Positions 41,891 to 52,086 of a DNA stretch of 64,000 nucleotides are shown here, piece after piece. Position 1 is the stretch's first letter; each line of letters opens with the position of its first letter. The notes beneath the pieces are model-generated. The model was not told the DNA's origin. It ran no database searches and saw only the letters and a list, made by a program, of their open reading frames with translations. This DNA is from DASVBE01 sp963770375. GTDB taxonomy: Bacteria > Actinomycetota > Actinomycetes > Streptosporangiales > Streptosporangiaceae. The stretch lies in contig CAVYPM010000015.1 of the NCBI GenBank assembly GCA_963770375.1, positions 27,120 to 91,119 of the forward strand. The letters run 5' to 3'. The position numbers were made by a program, and so were the translations under genes.

Positions 41891-43852
41891 TCAGTCGGCC
41901 GTGGCGGCGCTGGCGTTCAGCTTGGCCAGCTCGGCGTCGACCATGGCGTTGTGCTCCTCCTCGTCCCGGCGGGCGTCCTTCGGGCGCCACCGGCCCCGCA
42001 GCAGCGGGATGGACAGCAGGAAGAACACGATGCCGCCGACGCAGATCCAGTACCACGTCTTCCACTGGCTGACGGTCTTGGCGGCCGCGTCCTGGACGTC
42101 CTTGGCGTGGGCCCCCAGGTACGCGAGGGCCGACTTGGGCACCTTGGACAGCGCGGTCAGCTGCGACGCGTACGGCGCCATCGTCTTCAGCTCGGCCCCG
42201 TACGGCGCGATCTTCTGGAGATCCGGCCCGGCCGCGATCACCCCCTGGATGGCGGGGCCGTTCTGGCTGATGGACTGCACGGTCGCCAGGCCGGTGGCCC
42301 CGCCGCCGGCCGCGGCGACGGCCTTATGGAGCAGGCTCGGCGGGACCTTGGACGGGTCGGTGATCGCGGCCAGCTTGGTGAACGTGGCCGGGTCCTTCTG
42401 GATCGCGGCCAGCTCAGGCGCGAACTTCTGCGCGTTGGCGATCTGGGTCGCGTTCTGCTGCGCGAGGACCACGACCGACGGCGGGACCTTCTGCGCGGCC
42501 GCCACCACCTCGGGGTGGGTTTTCGCGAAGGTCAGCTCGGTGTTGTACTTGGTCGCGAGCGCGGAGACCTGGGCGCCGTAGTTCACCAGCGGCGTCACCG
42601 AGTTGATCACCACCGGGATGAGCAGGAAGGACAGGAACACCACGACGCGGATGATCCAGCCCCAGATGGCCAGGCCGGTGGCGATCAGCGCGGGGTTACG
42701 GGCCTCGACGGTCTCGGTGTAGCTGGCCATCCACGGGGTGTAGGCCACGCCGAGGAAGAACGACATGAGGGCCAGGATGACGGCCAGCTTGTAGTAGCTC
42801 GGGTGACCGCCCGCCTGCACCAGGTAGACGATCACCATGATCGCGGCGCCCACGCCGCCGAGGACCATGAACGGCTTCCGGACCCGGAACCGGTCGGAGA
42901 TCACCCCGATCAGGATGACCGCGAGGACGTTGAAGCCCCAGTTCCAGTTGCCCAGGCCGTTGGCGTCCCTGAGGGAGAAGCCGAACACCGTGGTCAGGTA
43001 GATGACGCTGAAGCCGACCGCGGTGTAGTAGACGAGCAGCATGACCGACACCGCGATCGCGGACACCACCACGTCGGGCTTGAGCAGCTGCCGGAACGGC
43101 TTCTTCAGCGCGGCGGTGACGTCGATGCCCTTGGCCCGGGCCTCGATCAGCGCCCGGTCGCGCATGTTCACCATCAGCTGGTCGCGAAGCTGCGGGGACA
43201 GCTCGCGCAGCCCGACCGCCGCGATCGCGAAGACGATGAGCCCGATGACGCCGCAGATGATGTACTCGTGGTGCCAGAAGGTGGTGCTGGTGACCACGGC
43301 GGGGATCGTGGCGCTGCCGACCACCGCCACGATCAGGCTGCCGAGCACCGGGCCGCTGGTCCAGAAGCCCATCGCGGTGGCCCGGCCGACCTGCGGCGAG
43401 AAGTCGCGGATCAGCGCCGGGGTGGCCACCAGGCAGATGCCCTCGATGGTGCCGACCACGAAGCCCTCGATGCTGAAGACCCACTTGTTGGTCGCCGCGG
43501 GCAGGATCCACAGGGTGAAGATGGCCGTCAGGAGCAGGCCGACCACCACCAGGTTGGCCCGGCCGTACCGGTCGGTGAGCCCGGCGAACAGTGAGCCGAA
43601 CGCGCCGATGAGGTTACCGAAGGCCAGGACGATCACGTAGAACGTGAACGTCATGCCCAGGTTGGCCAGGATCAGCGTGGAGACCGATCCGCCCACGTAG
43701 AGCTCGTAGTACAGCATGACGGTGGCCAGCACGGTGATGGCCAGGTACGTAATGCGGGCGCCAGTCTCGGGATAGTGATCGAGCTGGCGGCGCCACAACC
43801 AGGACACCCCTTTAGGGCGGCTAGGGACCATTCCTTCGGCTGTCGCACTCAT
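41891..43852 (-). CDS. MFS transporter with a ~180-residue insert before the last membrane helix
   Basis: 653 residues, against about 450 for a usual sugar/organic-acid MFS porter. The N-terminal part has MFS features (GLTDRYGRANLVVVG, GVISDRFRVRKPFMVLGG). Between the eleventh and twelfth helices, residues about 415-596 form a hydrophilic helical segment with recurring elements (KVPPSVVV, KFAPELAAI, KVPPSLL, APYGAELKTMAPYASQL, KVPKSALAYL). The topology puts it outside the membrane. The ATG at 43852 with GAGGA is chosen over 43876. Substrate unknown. Confidence 0.87.
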   Translation of the reverse strand: MSATAEGMVPSRPKGVSWLWRRQLDHYPETGARITYLAITVLATVMLYYELYVGGSVSTLILANLGMTFTFYVIVLAFGNLIGAFGSLFAGLTDRYGRANLVVVGLLLTAIFTLWILPAATNKWVFSIEGFVVGTIEGICLVATPALIRDFSPQVGRATAMGFWTSGPVLGSLIVAVVGSATIPAVVTSTTFWHHEYIICGVIGLIVFAIAAVGLRELSPQLRDQLMVNMRDRALIEARAKGIDVTAALKKPFRQLLKPDVVVSAIAVSVMLLVYYTAVGFSVIYLTTVFGFSLRDANGLGNWNWGFNVLAVILIGVISDRFRVRKPFMVLGGVGAAIMVIVYLVQAGGHPSYYKLAVILALMSFFLGVAYTPWMASYTETVEARNPALIATGLAIWGWIIRVVVFLSFLLIPVVINSVTPLVNYGAQVSALATKYNTELTFAKTHPEVVAAAQKVPPSVVVLAQQNATQIANAQKFAPELAAIQKDPATFTKLAAITDPSKVPPSLLHKAVAAAGGGATGLATVQSISQNGPAIQGVIAAGPDLQKIAPYGAELKTMAPYASQLTALSKVPKSALAYLGAHAKDVQDAAAKTVSQWKTWYWICVGGIVFFLLSIPLLRGRWRPKDARRDEEEHNAMVDAELAKLNASAATAD

Positions 43853-44289
43853 GCGGTCCTCGCTAAGGTCGCTCATCCTGCGCGGTTGGGGACGTGAGGC
43901 GAGGCGGCGGGGACTCCGGGGTACGGACCGGCGCGCCGGGATCGGCGCTCGGGGGGTCCGCACTCACCCCGGAAAACCGGCCGCCGCGCGCGGGGAGCAG
44001 GAACCGGGCCATGGCGTATCGCGGTAGGGGGGAGCCATCGCGCGCGCTCATGAGGGGTCTTCTCTGCTCGGCGTGGTCACGCGGGCTAGCCGCGCGATCC
44101 ACAGAAGTACAGCTCCGTACCTTCGAACACCCCATACGTTAGAAGCGCGTTCGGTTCGAGACAAGAGTCTCGTTCGGTAACGCCTGTACAACGGCTTGGC
44201 CGACGGGGTTGTGCCGGTAACACGTTGTCACCTACGGGGGCCCGCAGAGGGCCTGCTCAGCAAGGTTTCCCGGCCCTGGCGGCCCCGGG
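43853..44289. other. Intergenic stretch with no supported gene
   Basis: About 440 bases between the MFS start and the methyltransferase stop. CGAGAC-AAGA-GTCTCG near 44158 is a small hairpin in an AT-richer patch. Only shadows of other frames are seen. It probably holds the MFS promoter. Confidence 0.5.
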
Positions 44290-44829
44290 CTACCGGGTGG
44301 CCGTGAAGGCGGTCAGGTTCTCCAGCTCGTGCCGTGCGACGCCGGTGAACAGCTCGCCGAGCTCCTGCTCGATGCGGCTCAGCGTGCGGTACGGGAGGGC
44401 CATCAGCTGGACCATGCGGGTCGTGTTCCGGCCGCCGGGCCAGGCGATCAGCACCCGGCCGCCCGGGCGGGTCACCCGGTGCAGCTCACGCAGCCCCGCG
44501 CTCAGGTCGGGCCAGAACCCCACGTTGTGCACGGAGACGACCCGGTCGAACTCGCCGTCAGCGAATCCGGTCCGCGCGGCCGTGCCCAGCCGGAGATCGG
44601 CCCGGGGGCAGCGCCGCCGCGCCATCCTGCGCATCTGCGGCGAGGGGTCAACCCCGCAGATCCGCCGCGCGGGCGACCGGCGCAGCGAGCGGAGCAGCGC
44701 GCCGGAGCCGTACCCGACCTCGAGGACCTGGCTCCCCGGGGGGACGTCGAGCAGGTCGGCCACTTCCTGCTGGGAGAGGGCCAGCATCATCCGCCCGCCC
44801 ACCCAGGTTGCCAGGCGGCCCCTGGGCAC
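44290..44829 (-). CDS. Class I SAM-dependent methyltransferase
   Basis: 179 residues. The SAM motif is VLEVGYGSGALLRSL, with VDPSP as the acidic end of strand two, then FDRVVSVHNVGFW and LHRVTRPGGRVLIAWPGG. It resembles UbiE/COQ5-like methyltransferases of unknown target. A GTG start at 44829 is taken because the PRGRLATWVGG segment is typical; the true start may be further in at the ATGs near 44790. It is alone between the MFS and FAD-reductase genes. Confidence 0.82.
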   Translation of the reverse strand: MPRGRLATWVGGRMMLALSQQEVADLLDVPPGSQVLEVGYGSGALLRSLRRSPARRICGVDPSPQMRRMARRRCPRADLRLGTAARTGFADGEFDRVVSVHNVGFWPDLSAGLRELHRVTRPGGRVLIAWPGGRNTTRMVQLMALPYRTLSRIEQELGELFTGVARHELENLTAFTATR

Positions 44830-44953
44830 CCGAACGGCAGGCGGATAGGCTCGCTGCCGGTCCAGGGCGCAGGATCCATACCCTGGACACGTACGCCCCG
44901 CAGGCCCGGTTCGCCCGGATCACCCGCAGGGCGGGGTTTTCCTGGCTGGGTTT

Positions 44954-46144
44954 CTAGATCCGGCCGACCAGCGTCAGCGCCAGCCGGGACGGCGTGCGGT
45001 CCGCGAGCGCGTGGAACGACGCGTCGCCGGAGCAGACCTCGACGAACGCCCGCCAGCCGCGCGGGGTGGCCAGCCCGGCGTGGAACAGGCCCGGGTGCCG
45101 GGCGAACGCGCGGAGCAGCAGCAGGCCGGCCCGCATCTCCGGGATCAGCTCCTGGCCGAGCAGCGCCAGGTAGCGGTCGAGCTCCTGGTCCGGCGGCCCG
45201 GCGGGGCCCGCCCGGCCGGCCTGGGCCGCCCTATCGGCCTGGGCTGCCCGGGCGGCGACCTGGCCGGCCAGCCGGCCCGACCGCAGCGCGAAGCTGATGC
45301 CCTCCCTGGTGCACGGCTCCAGCAGGCCGGCCGCGTCCCCGGCGACCAGCACGCGGCCCTTGCGGACCGGTGAGTCGTCGGCCCGGCACCGGGTCAGATG
45401 GCCGGAGTCCTGCGCGGTGCCGTACCCGGCCAGGCCCAGCCGGGCCACGAAGTCGCGGAGGTACTGCCGGGTGTAGTCGGCGTGCCCGCGGGTGGCGATC
45501 ACGCCCACGGTCAGCCGGTCGTCCTTGGGGAAGACCCAGGCGTACGAGCCGGGCAGGGCGCCCCAGTCGAGCAGGATCCGGCCGCGCCAGGAATCCCGGA
45601 CCGGGGGCGGCACCAGGATCTCCAGTTCCAGGCCCAGGTCGACCTCGGCGTACCGGACCCCGGCGTGCCGGGCACTGACCCCGGACGAGCCGTCCGCGCC
45701 GACCACGACCCGCGCGGTGACCTCCTCCCCGGCGGCCAGGTGGACACGGGCCAGGTCCGGCTGCTGGGACAGGCCGCGGACCAGGCAGTGCTCCCGCAGC
45801 ACCGCGCCGGCGCCGGCGGCGGCCCGCCTGAGCTCGTCGTCGAACTCGTCGCGCAGCACCATGGCCAGCATCGGGGTGCGGTGCACCCGGGTCTGCTCGC
45901 GCTTACCCCGCAAGGTGAAAGTGCAGCTGGAAACCTCGTCCCGGACCGGTACGCGGATGCCGTCGCCGACCGCGGCCAGCGACGCGCCGATCAGGCCGCC
46001 GCCGCAGGTCTTGTAGCGCGGGTGAGCGGCCCGCTCCAGCACGACCGTGCGGGCGCCGGCCTCGGCTGCGGCGCGGGCGGCGGCCAGCCCGGCCGGGCCG
46101 GCGCCGATGACCGCGACGTCCCACGGGTCCTGGCTGGCCATCAC
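44954..46144 (-). CDS. Geranylgeranyl-reductase-family FAD-dependent oxidoreductase
   Basis: 396 residues. The FAD motif is VAVIGAGPAGLAAARAAAEAG with VLERAAHPRYKTCGGGL, the signature of the GGR/ChlP-like family. ARVVVGADGSSGVSARH and VLVAGDAAGLLEPCTREGI are the second FAD motifs. A short Ala/Arg/Gln-rich repeat (AARAAQADRAAQAGRAG) interrupts the C-terminal helical region. It follows the MBL-fold gene by six bases, so both are one operon. The substrate is probably a prenyl or menaquinone-like chain. Confidence 0.9.
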   Translation of the reverse strand: MMASQDPWDVAVIGAGPAGLAAARAAAEAGARTVVLERAAHPRYKTCGGGLIGASLAAVGDGIRVPVRDEVSSCTFTLRGKREQTRVHRTPMLAMVLRDEFDDELRRAAAGAGAVLREHCLVRGLSQQPDLARVHLAAGEEVTARVVVGADGSSGVSARHAGVRYAEVDLGLELEILVPPPVRDSWRGRILLDWGALPGSYAWVFPKDDRLTVGVIATRGHADYTRQYLRDFVARLGLAGYGTAQDSGHLTRCRADDSPVRKGRVLVAGDAAGLLEPCTREGISFALRSGRLAGQVAARAAQADRAAQAGRAGPAGPPDQELDRYLALLGQELIPEMRAGLLLLRAFARHPGLFHAGLATPRGWRAFVEVCSGDASFHALADRTPSRLALTLVGRI

Positions 46145-46150
46145 GGCCGC

Positions 46151-47221
46151 TCAGGCACCGGCGGCAGCGGTGGCTGGCCCGGCAGCCGGGTCCCCGGCCT
46201 GGACCAGCCGGAACTCCACCGGGTCGCCCGCCGCGGTCAGCACCCCGTCCGCGGCCAGCAGGTTCAGGTGCGCGAACGTCTCGGTGATGGCCAGCATCTG
46301 GTTGAACACGTCCAGGCTGTCGAACGAGCGGCGCCGCCGGGTCCACCCGATCGCGGCCGCGACCTGGGCCGCGGTGGCCGTGCCGAGGCTGGCCACCGCG
46401 CCGGCCATCTCGCGCAGCCGCTCGTCGTGGTGCGCGATCAGCTCGGCGATCCTGGCGTGCGTGCTGTCCGCCACCCAGCCGTGGGCGGGCAGCAGGGTCA
46501 GGTCGGGGAGCTTGCGGATCAGCTCGAGCGAGCTCAGGTAGTCCGCCAGCGGCGAGTCGGTGGGGGCGGCCTCGAAGCCGATCGACGGGGTGATGTGCGG
46601 CAGCACGTGGTCGCCGGCGAACAGCAGCCCGGCCGCCTCGTCGGCGAACACGATGTGCCCGCGGGTGTGCCCCGGGGTGGGCAGCACCCGCAGCGCCCGG
46701 CCGCTGGCCTCCAGCGGCCCGGGGGAGAGCCAGTGGTCCGGCTGCTCCCAGATCGGCGGGTCCGGGTCTGGCTGGCTGAAGCCGGCGCCGACCTTGTCCG
46801 CGATGTCCGCGCCGCCGGCCCGGCGCAGCTGCGCGCCCTGCGCGCCGAACCGGCCGTGCCGCCTGCTGGTCAGGATGTCCAGGGTGGGCCGCTCGCCCGC
46901 GCCGAGGCTGACCGGGATGCCGAACTCCCGCCGCAGCTGGACGGCCAGCGTGTAGTGGTCCCGGTGCACGTGCGTGACCAGGATCCGGCTGATCGCGGAC
47001 AGCGGGTGGCCGAGCTGGTCCAGGGCCTGCTCCAGCGCGGCGCGGCCCTCGGGAACGGCCCAGCCGCCGTCGATCAGGGTCAGCTCATCCGGGCCGGACA
47101 GCAGGTACACGTTGACCGCGCGCAGCCCGTCCGACGGCATCGGCAGCGGGATCCGGTGAATGCCCGGCGCGACTGGTTCGGGGCCCGGGGCCTGCCAGTC
47201 GGGTCGCGGGCTGGTGGTCAC
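46151..47221 (-). CDS. MBL-fold metallo-hydrolase
   Basis: 356 residues. The zinc motif is THVHRDH (HxHxDH), with PTPGHTRGHIVFADE and LLFAGDHVLPH as further ligands and LLPAHGW as the last His. The C-terminal helical extension, with a winged-helix-like part (ATAAQVAAAIGWTRRR), is as in the LACTB2-type group. The GTG start overlaps the stop of a 17-codon leader ORF (GTGA). Confidence 0.9.
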   Translation of the reverse strand: MTTSPRPDWQAPGPEPVAPGIHRIPLPMPSDGLRAVNVYLLSGPDELTLIDGGWAVPEGRAALEQALDQLGHPLSAISRILVTHVHRDHYTLAVQLRREFGIPVSLGAGERPTLDILTSRRHGRFGAQGAQLRRAGGADIADKVGAGFSQPDPDPPIWEQPDHWLSPGPLEASGRALRVLPTPGHTRGHIVFADEAAGLLFAGDHVLPHITPSIGFEAAPTDSPLADYLSSLELIRKLPDLTLLPAHGWVADSTHARIAELIAHHDERLREMAGAVASLGTATAAQVAAAIGWTRRRRSFDSLDVFNQMLAITETFAHLNLLAADGVLTAAGDPVEFRLVQAGDPAAGPATAAAGA

Positions 47222-47271
47222 GCCGCCGCCAGGGCGGCAGGCGGCTGCCTGCGCACGTCGATGATGGCCAT
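47218..47271 (-). CDS. 17-residue leader ORF coupled to the MBL-fold gene
   Basis: MAIIDVRRQPPAALAAA ends in a TGA that overlaps the GTG of the metallo-hydrolase. TACCCT, a good -10 box, lies six bases before the ATG, so the leader may be translated from a leaderless message and pass ribosomes on to the main gene. Expression is not proven. Confidence 0.35.
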   Translation of the reverse strand: MAIIDVRRQPPAALAAA

Positions 47272-47599
47272 CTAGGCAGGGTATCCCGGGGTGATCACCG
47301 GGCCGGGTGAGGCCCTGGCGGCCCGCCGCGCGGGGCGGCGGACGCTGGCTCGGCACGCTGGCCGGGACACCGAGGCTGCAGGTCTTGCCCGGGGTGGCGT
47401 TCGCATGCCGGCGCGAGGCGCTGCTGGCGAGCCGCGGAGCATCGACGGCAGACCGTGCGCCGGTGTGATTCGGCTAGCGCAGTGGTGCCGGCTGAGCGCA
47501 GCTGGTTCGGGCTAGCGCTGTGGTTGCGGCTAGCGCGAGCACCGCACGGGCCCGGTCGCCAGCCAGTGGCGTCCGGGCCCGTGCGGGTCAGGGCCGGGT
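47272..47599. other. Intergenic stretch with no supported gene
   Basis: Very GC-rich spacer between the MBL-fold promoter side and the 3' end of the broken beta-helix gene. No conserved frame or strong inverted repeat was seen. GCTAGCGC occurs near 47473, 47511 and 47530. Confidence 0.4.
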
Positions 47600-49420
47600 T
47601 TAGTCCTCGCCCTTGGCCTTCCAGTCGGCCATGCTCAGCACGGTGGACTGGTCGTGGTACATGAAGGACCACGGGCCGTTGTAGGTGTTGCCGGAGAACT
47701 TGTTGTTCCTGGCCGTGGTGAATGGCGTCGGAGATCACGAACGCCTTGTACGGTGACCAGTCCGGCTGGGTGCCGTACTGGCTGAAGACGGCGTTCTGGC
47801 CGCAGGAGTTCGATCCGATCCCTTGCAGCCCGGGCACCGCGGACTCGTCCAGGTTGAAGGTATTGCCGGTGACCTGCACGTTCTGCGTCTTCCAGCGGCA
47901 CAGGTCGTAGTAGTCGGGAGACGCCGGACGCGGTCGCGCCCTGGAGGTGGGCCTGGTCGCAGGTACTGATATTGGCGACCGACGGCTGGACCAGCGTGCA
48001 GGTGCCGGTCGAGCTGTTGTTCGGCGACCCGCAGAACCGGTCCGCGGATTCCCAGAGGACCACGCCGGACCAGTTGTTGGTGAAGGTGTTCCCGGACATG
48101 GTCACCGTGCTGATGCCCGCGGTGTTGGGCACCCGGCTGTCGCCGCCGGCCTCGGACAGGTAGATCGCGCCCTCGGGGAACCCGGGGTTGGTCGGGCCCA
48201 CTCCGATGGCGTTGCCGATAAAGGTGTTGTCCTCGATGATCGGCGTTATAGCTGAGCTCGTACTGCAGGCCGATGCCCCAGTTATTCTTGATGTAAGTTG
48301 CCCTTGAACGTGAATCCGTTGTCGTTGGTGTCGGCCCAGAGCCCGACATCGAAGTTGTCGTGCACGTAATTGCTGTTGACGGTGGCGTTGTCGACTTCCC
48401 AGAACTTGCCCGCGCCGGAGCAGCCGCAGCCGTCGCCCTCACCGGCGCCCGCGCAATTGGACGGGCGCATCGAGGCCGGCACCGGGTTGGGCGAGCACGC
48501 CTCGAAGTTGCAGGTGTTGTTGAAGCTGATCTCGTTGTTGCTGAGGGTGATGTTGTTCGGGCCGCCGGTCAGCGTGCTGTGCCCGTCGCCGTCACCCTCG
48601 GCGTTGAAGCCGTACTCGCCGTTGCGGGTCAGGCAGTTGAACGTGACGGTGTTGTCACTGCCGAGGATCAGCGCGGCGCCGGGGGAGTTGTTCTGGATGG
48701 TGTTGTGGGAGATCGTCCAGCCGCGCCCGGAATCGTGGTTGACCGCGCCCTGGCTGCCGGGCGGGGTGAAGTCCTGGATGGTCAGGAACTCGATCGTCAC
48801 GTTCGGCTCGCGTCCTGGCAAAGGCCGAGTCGTTGCTGGCCCTGGCCGGACAGAATGGCGCCGGGGGCGCCGATGAAGGTGTCACCTTCCCGGGGCTGGA
48901 TCTGGGAGAACTCGCCGCTGCCCAGCGTGTGCACCCCGGTGCGAACCAGTACGTGGTGTTCGGCTTGAGGTACGAAGTTGGCCTCGAAGTCGGAGTTATT
49001 CCCCGCCGGGACGGTGACCGCGCCGGCCGGCGGCGAGGACGGGCCGTTCAGCATCGCGGAGTTGCCGCAGATCTGGGCCGGCGGGTCGCCCGGCGCGGAG
49101 CCGGGCGGCGGGGGCGGCGCGGGGGAAGATGTGCTGGTGGGCGTGGGGTCCGGCGTCGTTGGCGTCGGCGTCGGGCGTGGCCGAGCTGGTCGGCGTGGGG
49201 GACGGGGATGTCGGGGTAGGGGCGGCCGGGGCCGGCAGTGGTGATGACGATGGCAGCGGGGTAGCGGGCGGAGCTGTGCGCTTTGCGCGGCGGTGAACGG
49301 CTGGTCGGGAATTGTGGTGATCGCGACGGCGGCACCGGCGACGATCACGGCGGAAACCCAGAGCAGGACCATCCCGCGGCGGCGTGGCTTTTCGTGGCTC
49401 CTTCGCTCTTGTCGTATCAC
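47600..49420 (-). pseudogene. Secreted right-handed beta-helix protein, broken by several frameshifts
   Basis: The pieces, in order: a signal anchor (MVLLWVSAVIVAGAAVAITT), a Pro/Thr linker, AQICGNSAMLNGPSSPPAG, TGVHTLGSGEFSQIQP, then short Asn-rich rungs (WTISHNTIQNNSPG, NNITLSNNEISFNN, NSNYVHDNFDVGLW, ITMSGNTFTNNWSG-like) and the end MADWKAKGED. This is a pectate-lyase-like parallel beta-helix of the NosD/PbH1 type. Frame breaks are seen near 49260, 48815, 48295, 48245, 47920 and 47710. Pseudogene or poor consensus cannot be told apart from this sequence. Confidence 0.7.
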
Positions 49421-49641
49421 AAGACGATAAAGTAGGCCCGGAGCAGGAGCGCTGTCCTGGGATTCAGCAAATCCCGCGGAAACTGAACCGGACGGGAATT
49501 AATAAGAATCCCGTTCACGGGCCGTACCGGACAAACGCCGCTAATCCCCGTTATCTGCCGGCCCGGGCGGGCTTGTGCGTGGGAGGCCAACGCGCGACAG
49601 GCAAGGCCCCGGACGCGCCCGGCCGGGGCCCAGCGGCCTGG

Positions 49642-50684
49642 TCAGGTCGTGGCGGTGACCTTGCTGAGGTGGGCGGGGGCGTCCGGGTTGGCGCCACGGG
49701 CTAGGGCTAGCTCGCGGGCCAGCTGCTGGCCGCGGACTACCGCGGTGATCACCTGCGCGGTCTCGGGCAGGCCGGGTGGCAGCGGCAGCTCGGCTTGCTC
49801 GGCGCCGCGGGCGGCGAGCAGCGTCCCGCAGGTCGGCGAGGTCCGTGTCGGCGGGGCCGCCGCCCTCGATGAGCAGCACGGGTGCGCCCGCGTAGACCGT
49901 GGCGATCGGGCCGTGCAGCAGGTCGGCGGTTGAGATGCCCTCGGCCAGGATGCCGGTGGTCTCCTTGATCTTCAGCGCGGTTTCCAGCGCGGCGGCGTAG
50001 GCCAGCCCGCGGCCCGCCACGACCAGCCGGTCAAGTCCCTGCCACCGCGCCGCCAGTCGCCGGGCCGGGCCGGGGTCGTCCAGCACCGCGGCCACCGCGT
50101 CCGGCAGGGCGGCCAGCTCGCCACCGCCTGTCGCCGGTCGCGGGTCCGGTCTGGGGCTGAGCAGCGGCCAGTGCGGAGGTGACGGTGACCAGGAGGGCCA
50201 GCTGGGCGGTGACTGTCTTGGTTGCCGGGACGGCGCGTTCCGGGCCTGCTTTGGCCAGCAGTTCCCGGTCTACGACCTCGGCCAGCGGGCTGCCGGGCAG
50301 GTTGGTCAGGCCGATCACGATGGCGCCTGCCGCTCTGCAGGTCCGCGCAGGTGCGGACTATCTCAGGGGTTGCGCCTGACTGGCTCAGGGCCACGACCAG
50401 GAAGCCCGACCAGTCCACCGCGGCGTGATACCGGGTGTACAGGCTCGGCGCCATCAGCCCGGCTGGGCGGCCGCTGCGCAGCTCAGCGAGATACCGGCCG
50501 AACACCGCCGCGTTGTCGGACGACCCGCGGGCCAGGAACATCGTTCCCGCCAGGGCTCGGGCAGCACGGCCCGGAGAGCCGCCGCATCCGCTTCGGCCCG
50601 GCTCAGCACGCCGCCAGCACCTGCGGCTGCTCGGCCATCTCGCCGCCATCAGGACCCCGGTCAACGCATGCCTCCCGGTCATGG
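49642..50684 (-). pseudogene. SIS-domain sugar isomerase/deaminase (AgaS/GlmS C-terminal-like), broken by about six frameshifts
   Basis: Recovered segments: EMAEQPQVL, TMFLARGSSDNAAVFGRYL, VVALSQSGATPEIVRTC, VIGLTNLPGSPLAEVVD, AVPATKTVTAQLALL, GRGLAYAAALETALKIKETTGILAEGISTADLLHGPIA and the end PAHLSKVTATT. These are the SIS phosphosugar motifs. The family isomerises or deaminates amino-sugar phosphates such as glucosamine-6-P. It has its own AGGAG and ATG after the ROK regulator. If the breaks are errors, it supplies the last step of the downstream locus. Confidence 0.72.
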
Positions 50685-50740
50685 CTCCTATGGGAGCGTG
50701 CGGTCCGGGTCCAGCCGGATCCGGCTGGCTGCTGGCCCGT

Positions 50741-52056
50741 CTACGGCGGGCGCTGTGTGCCGTTTTTCCTTGCGCGGGTCCGGGCCGGGGCCGCGCCGTC
50801 GCCGTCGGGGGACGGGAAGGGGCCGCTCCGTCCACCGGGGCGAGGGCGGGGGCGGAGGCGGGGAGGTTGCCGGCCAGGCGGGTCCAGGCCAGGTCGGTGG
50901 CGGCGGCCAGGGCGCCGTCGACCACGGCGTCGGTGCCCAGGGCGCTGACCCTGACCACCGGCTCGACCGGGGAGATCCGGTGCAGATGCTCGCTGACCGC
51001 GGCGGCGAAACCAGGAGCCTGGCCGATGCCGCCGCCGAGCACGATCAGCTCCGGGTCGACCACGGTGACGATCGCGCACAGGACCCGGGCCACCAGCTCC
51101 GCTTCTTCCGCCACCACGGCGGCCGCGCGCTCGTCACCGCGCGCCGCCGCGGCGAACACCCGCCGCGCGGAGACCTGGCCGCGCAGGCCCGCCCGGCGGG
51201 CGGCGCGGACCACCGCGGGCGCCGAGGCGGCCGCTTCCAGCGCGCCGCGGCGGCGGGCGTCGGCCGGGTCGCCGCCGTGGCCGCCGGTCATCGGCATGTA
51301 GCCGATCTCGCCCGCCACCCCGTGCGCGCCGCGGAACAGCTGGCCGCCGATGACCAGGCCCATGCCGATACCGGTGCCGACCGACACGAAGGCAAAGCTG
51401 TCCACCTGCTGGCCGTGGCCATGCGCGCGCTCGGCCAGCGCGGCCGCGTCGATGTCGTTCTCCACGACCATCTCGGGGCCGAACGCCGCCCGCAGCCGGG
51501 CCAGCACGGCCGGGCGCTCCCAGCCGGGCAGGCCGCCGGTCAGGGAGATCGCACCCCGCCGCGGGTCGTAGACGCCGGGGCTGCCGATGACCGTCTGGGT
51601 GATCGCGCCCAGGGTCAGGCCGGCCTGCGCGCACAGGCTCTCGGCCAGCGCGACCAGCTCACCGGCCCGGCTCGGCCCGCCGGTGGCCCGGGTCCGGGCC
51701 GCGGCCCGGGCCCTGACCTCGCCGGACAGATCCGCCAGCGCGCCGCGAAGGTACTGCGCGCCGACGTCCAGGCCGAGCACGAAGCCCGCCTCCGGCCGGA
51801 TCTCGTACAGCAGCGCCGACCGGCCGGGCCGGCCCAGCTGCTGGCCCGCCGCGCGGACCAGGCCGGCCTGCTCGATGGTGGCCAGCGCCTGAGAGACGGT
51901 CGGCTTCGAAAGGCCCGACTGCCGGGCCAGGTCGGCCCGCGAGCACGGGCCGGCTTCCCGGATATGGCCGAGCAGCAGCTGCTCGTTCAGCGCCCGGATG
52001 AGCCGGGGCCGGGCCGCCGCCCGGGGGCCTGTCAGGCCCGCCGGCGCGGTGGTCAC
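50741..52056 (-). CDS. ROK-family transcriptional regulator
   Basis: About 410-440 residues. The N-terminal winged helix is CSRADLARQSGLSKPTVSQALATIEQ. The ROK domain follows: VLGLDVGAQYLRGALADL, VVENDIDAAALAERAHG, FVSVGTGIGMGLVIGGQLFRGAHGVAGEIGYMP. The Zn-binding Cys cluster of canonical ROK proteins is absent. The C-terminal end is unsure: the frame stays open into the SIS gene, which I take to be an indel near 50800. It is divergent from the ROK kinase gene with a perfect operator between them. Confidence 0.85.
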
Positions 52057-52086
52057 AGTCCGGCCACAAGGTCTTGTTCCTGCATG

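Noticed and set aside
49972..52056. ROK-SIS fusion protein of 694 residues
   Set aside because: The SIS part has its own AGGAG and ATG, and the joining residues look out of frame. An indel removing the ROK stop is the simpler explanation.
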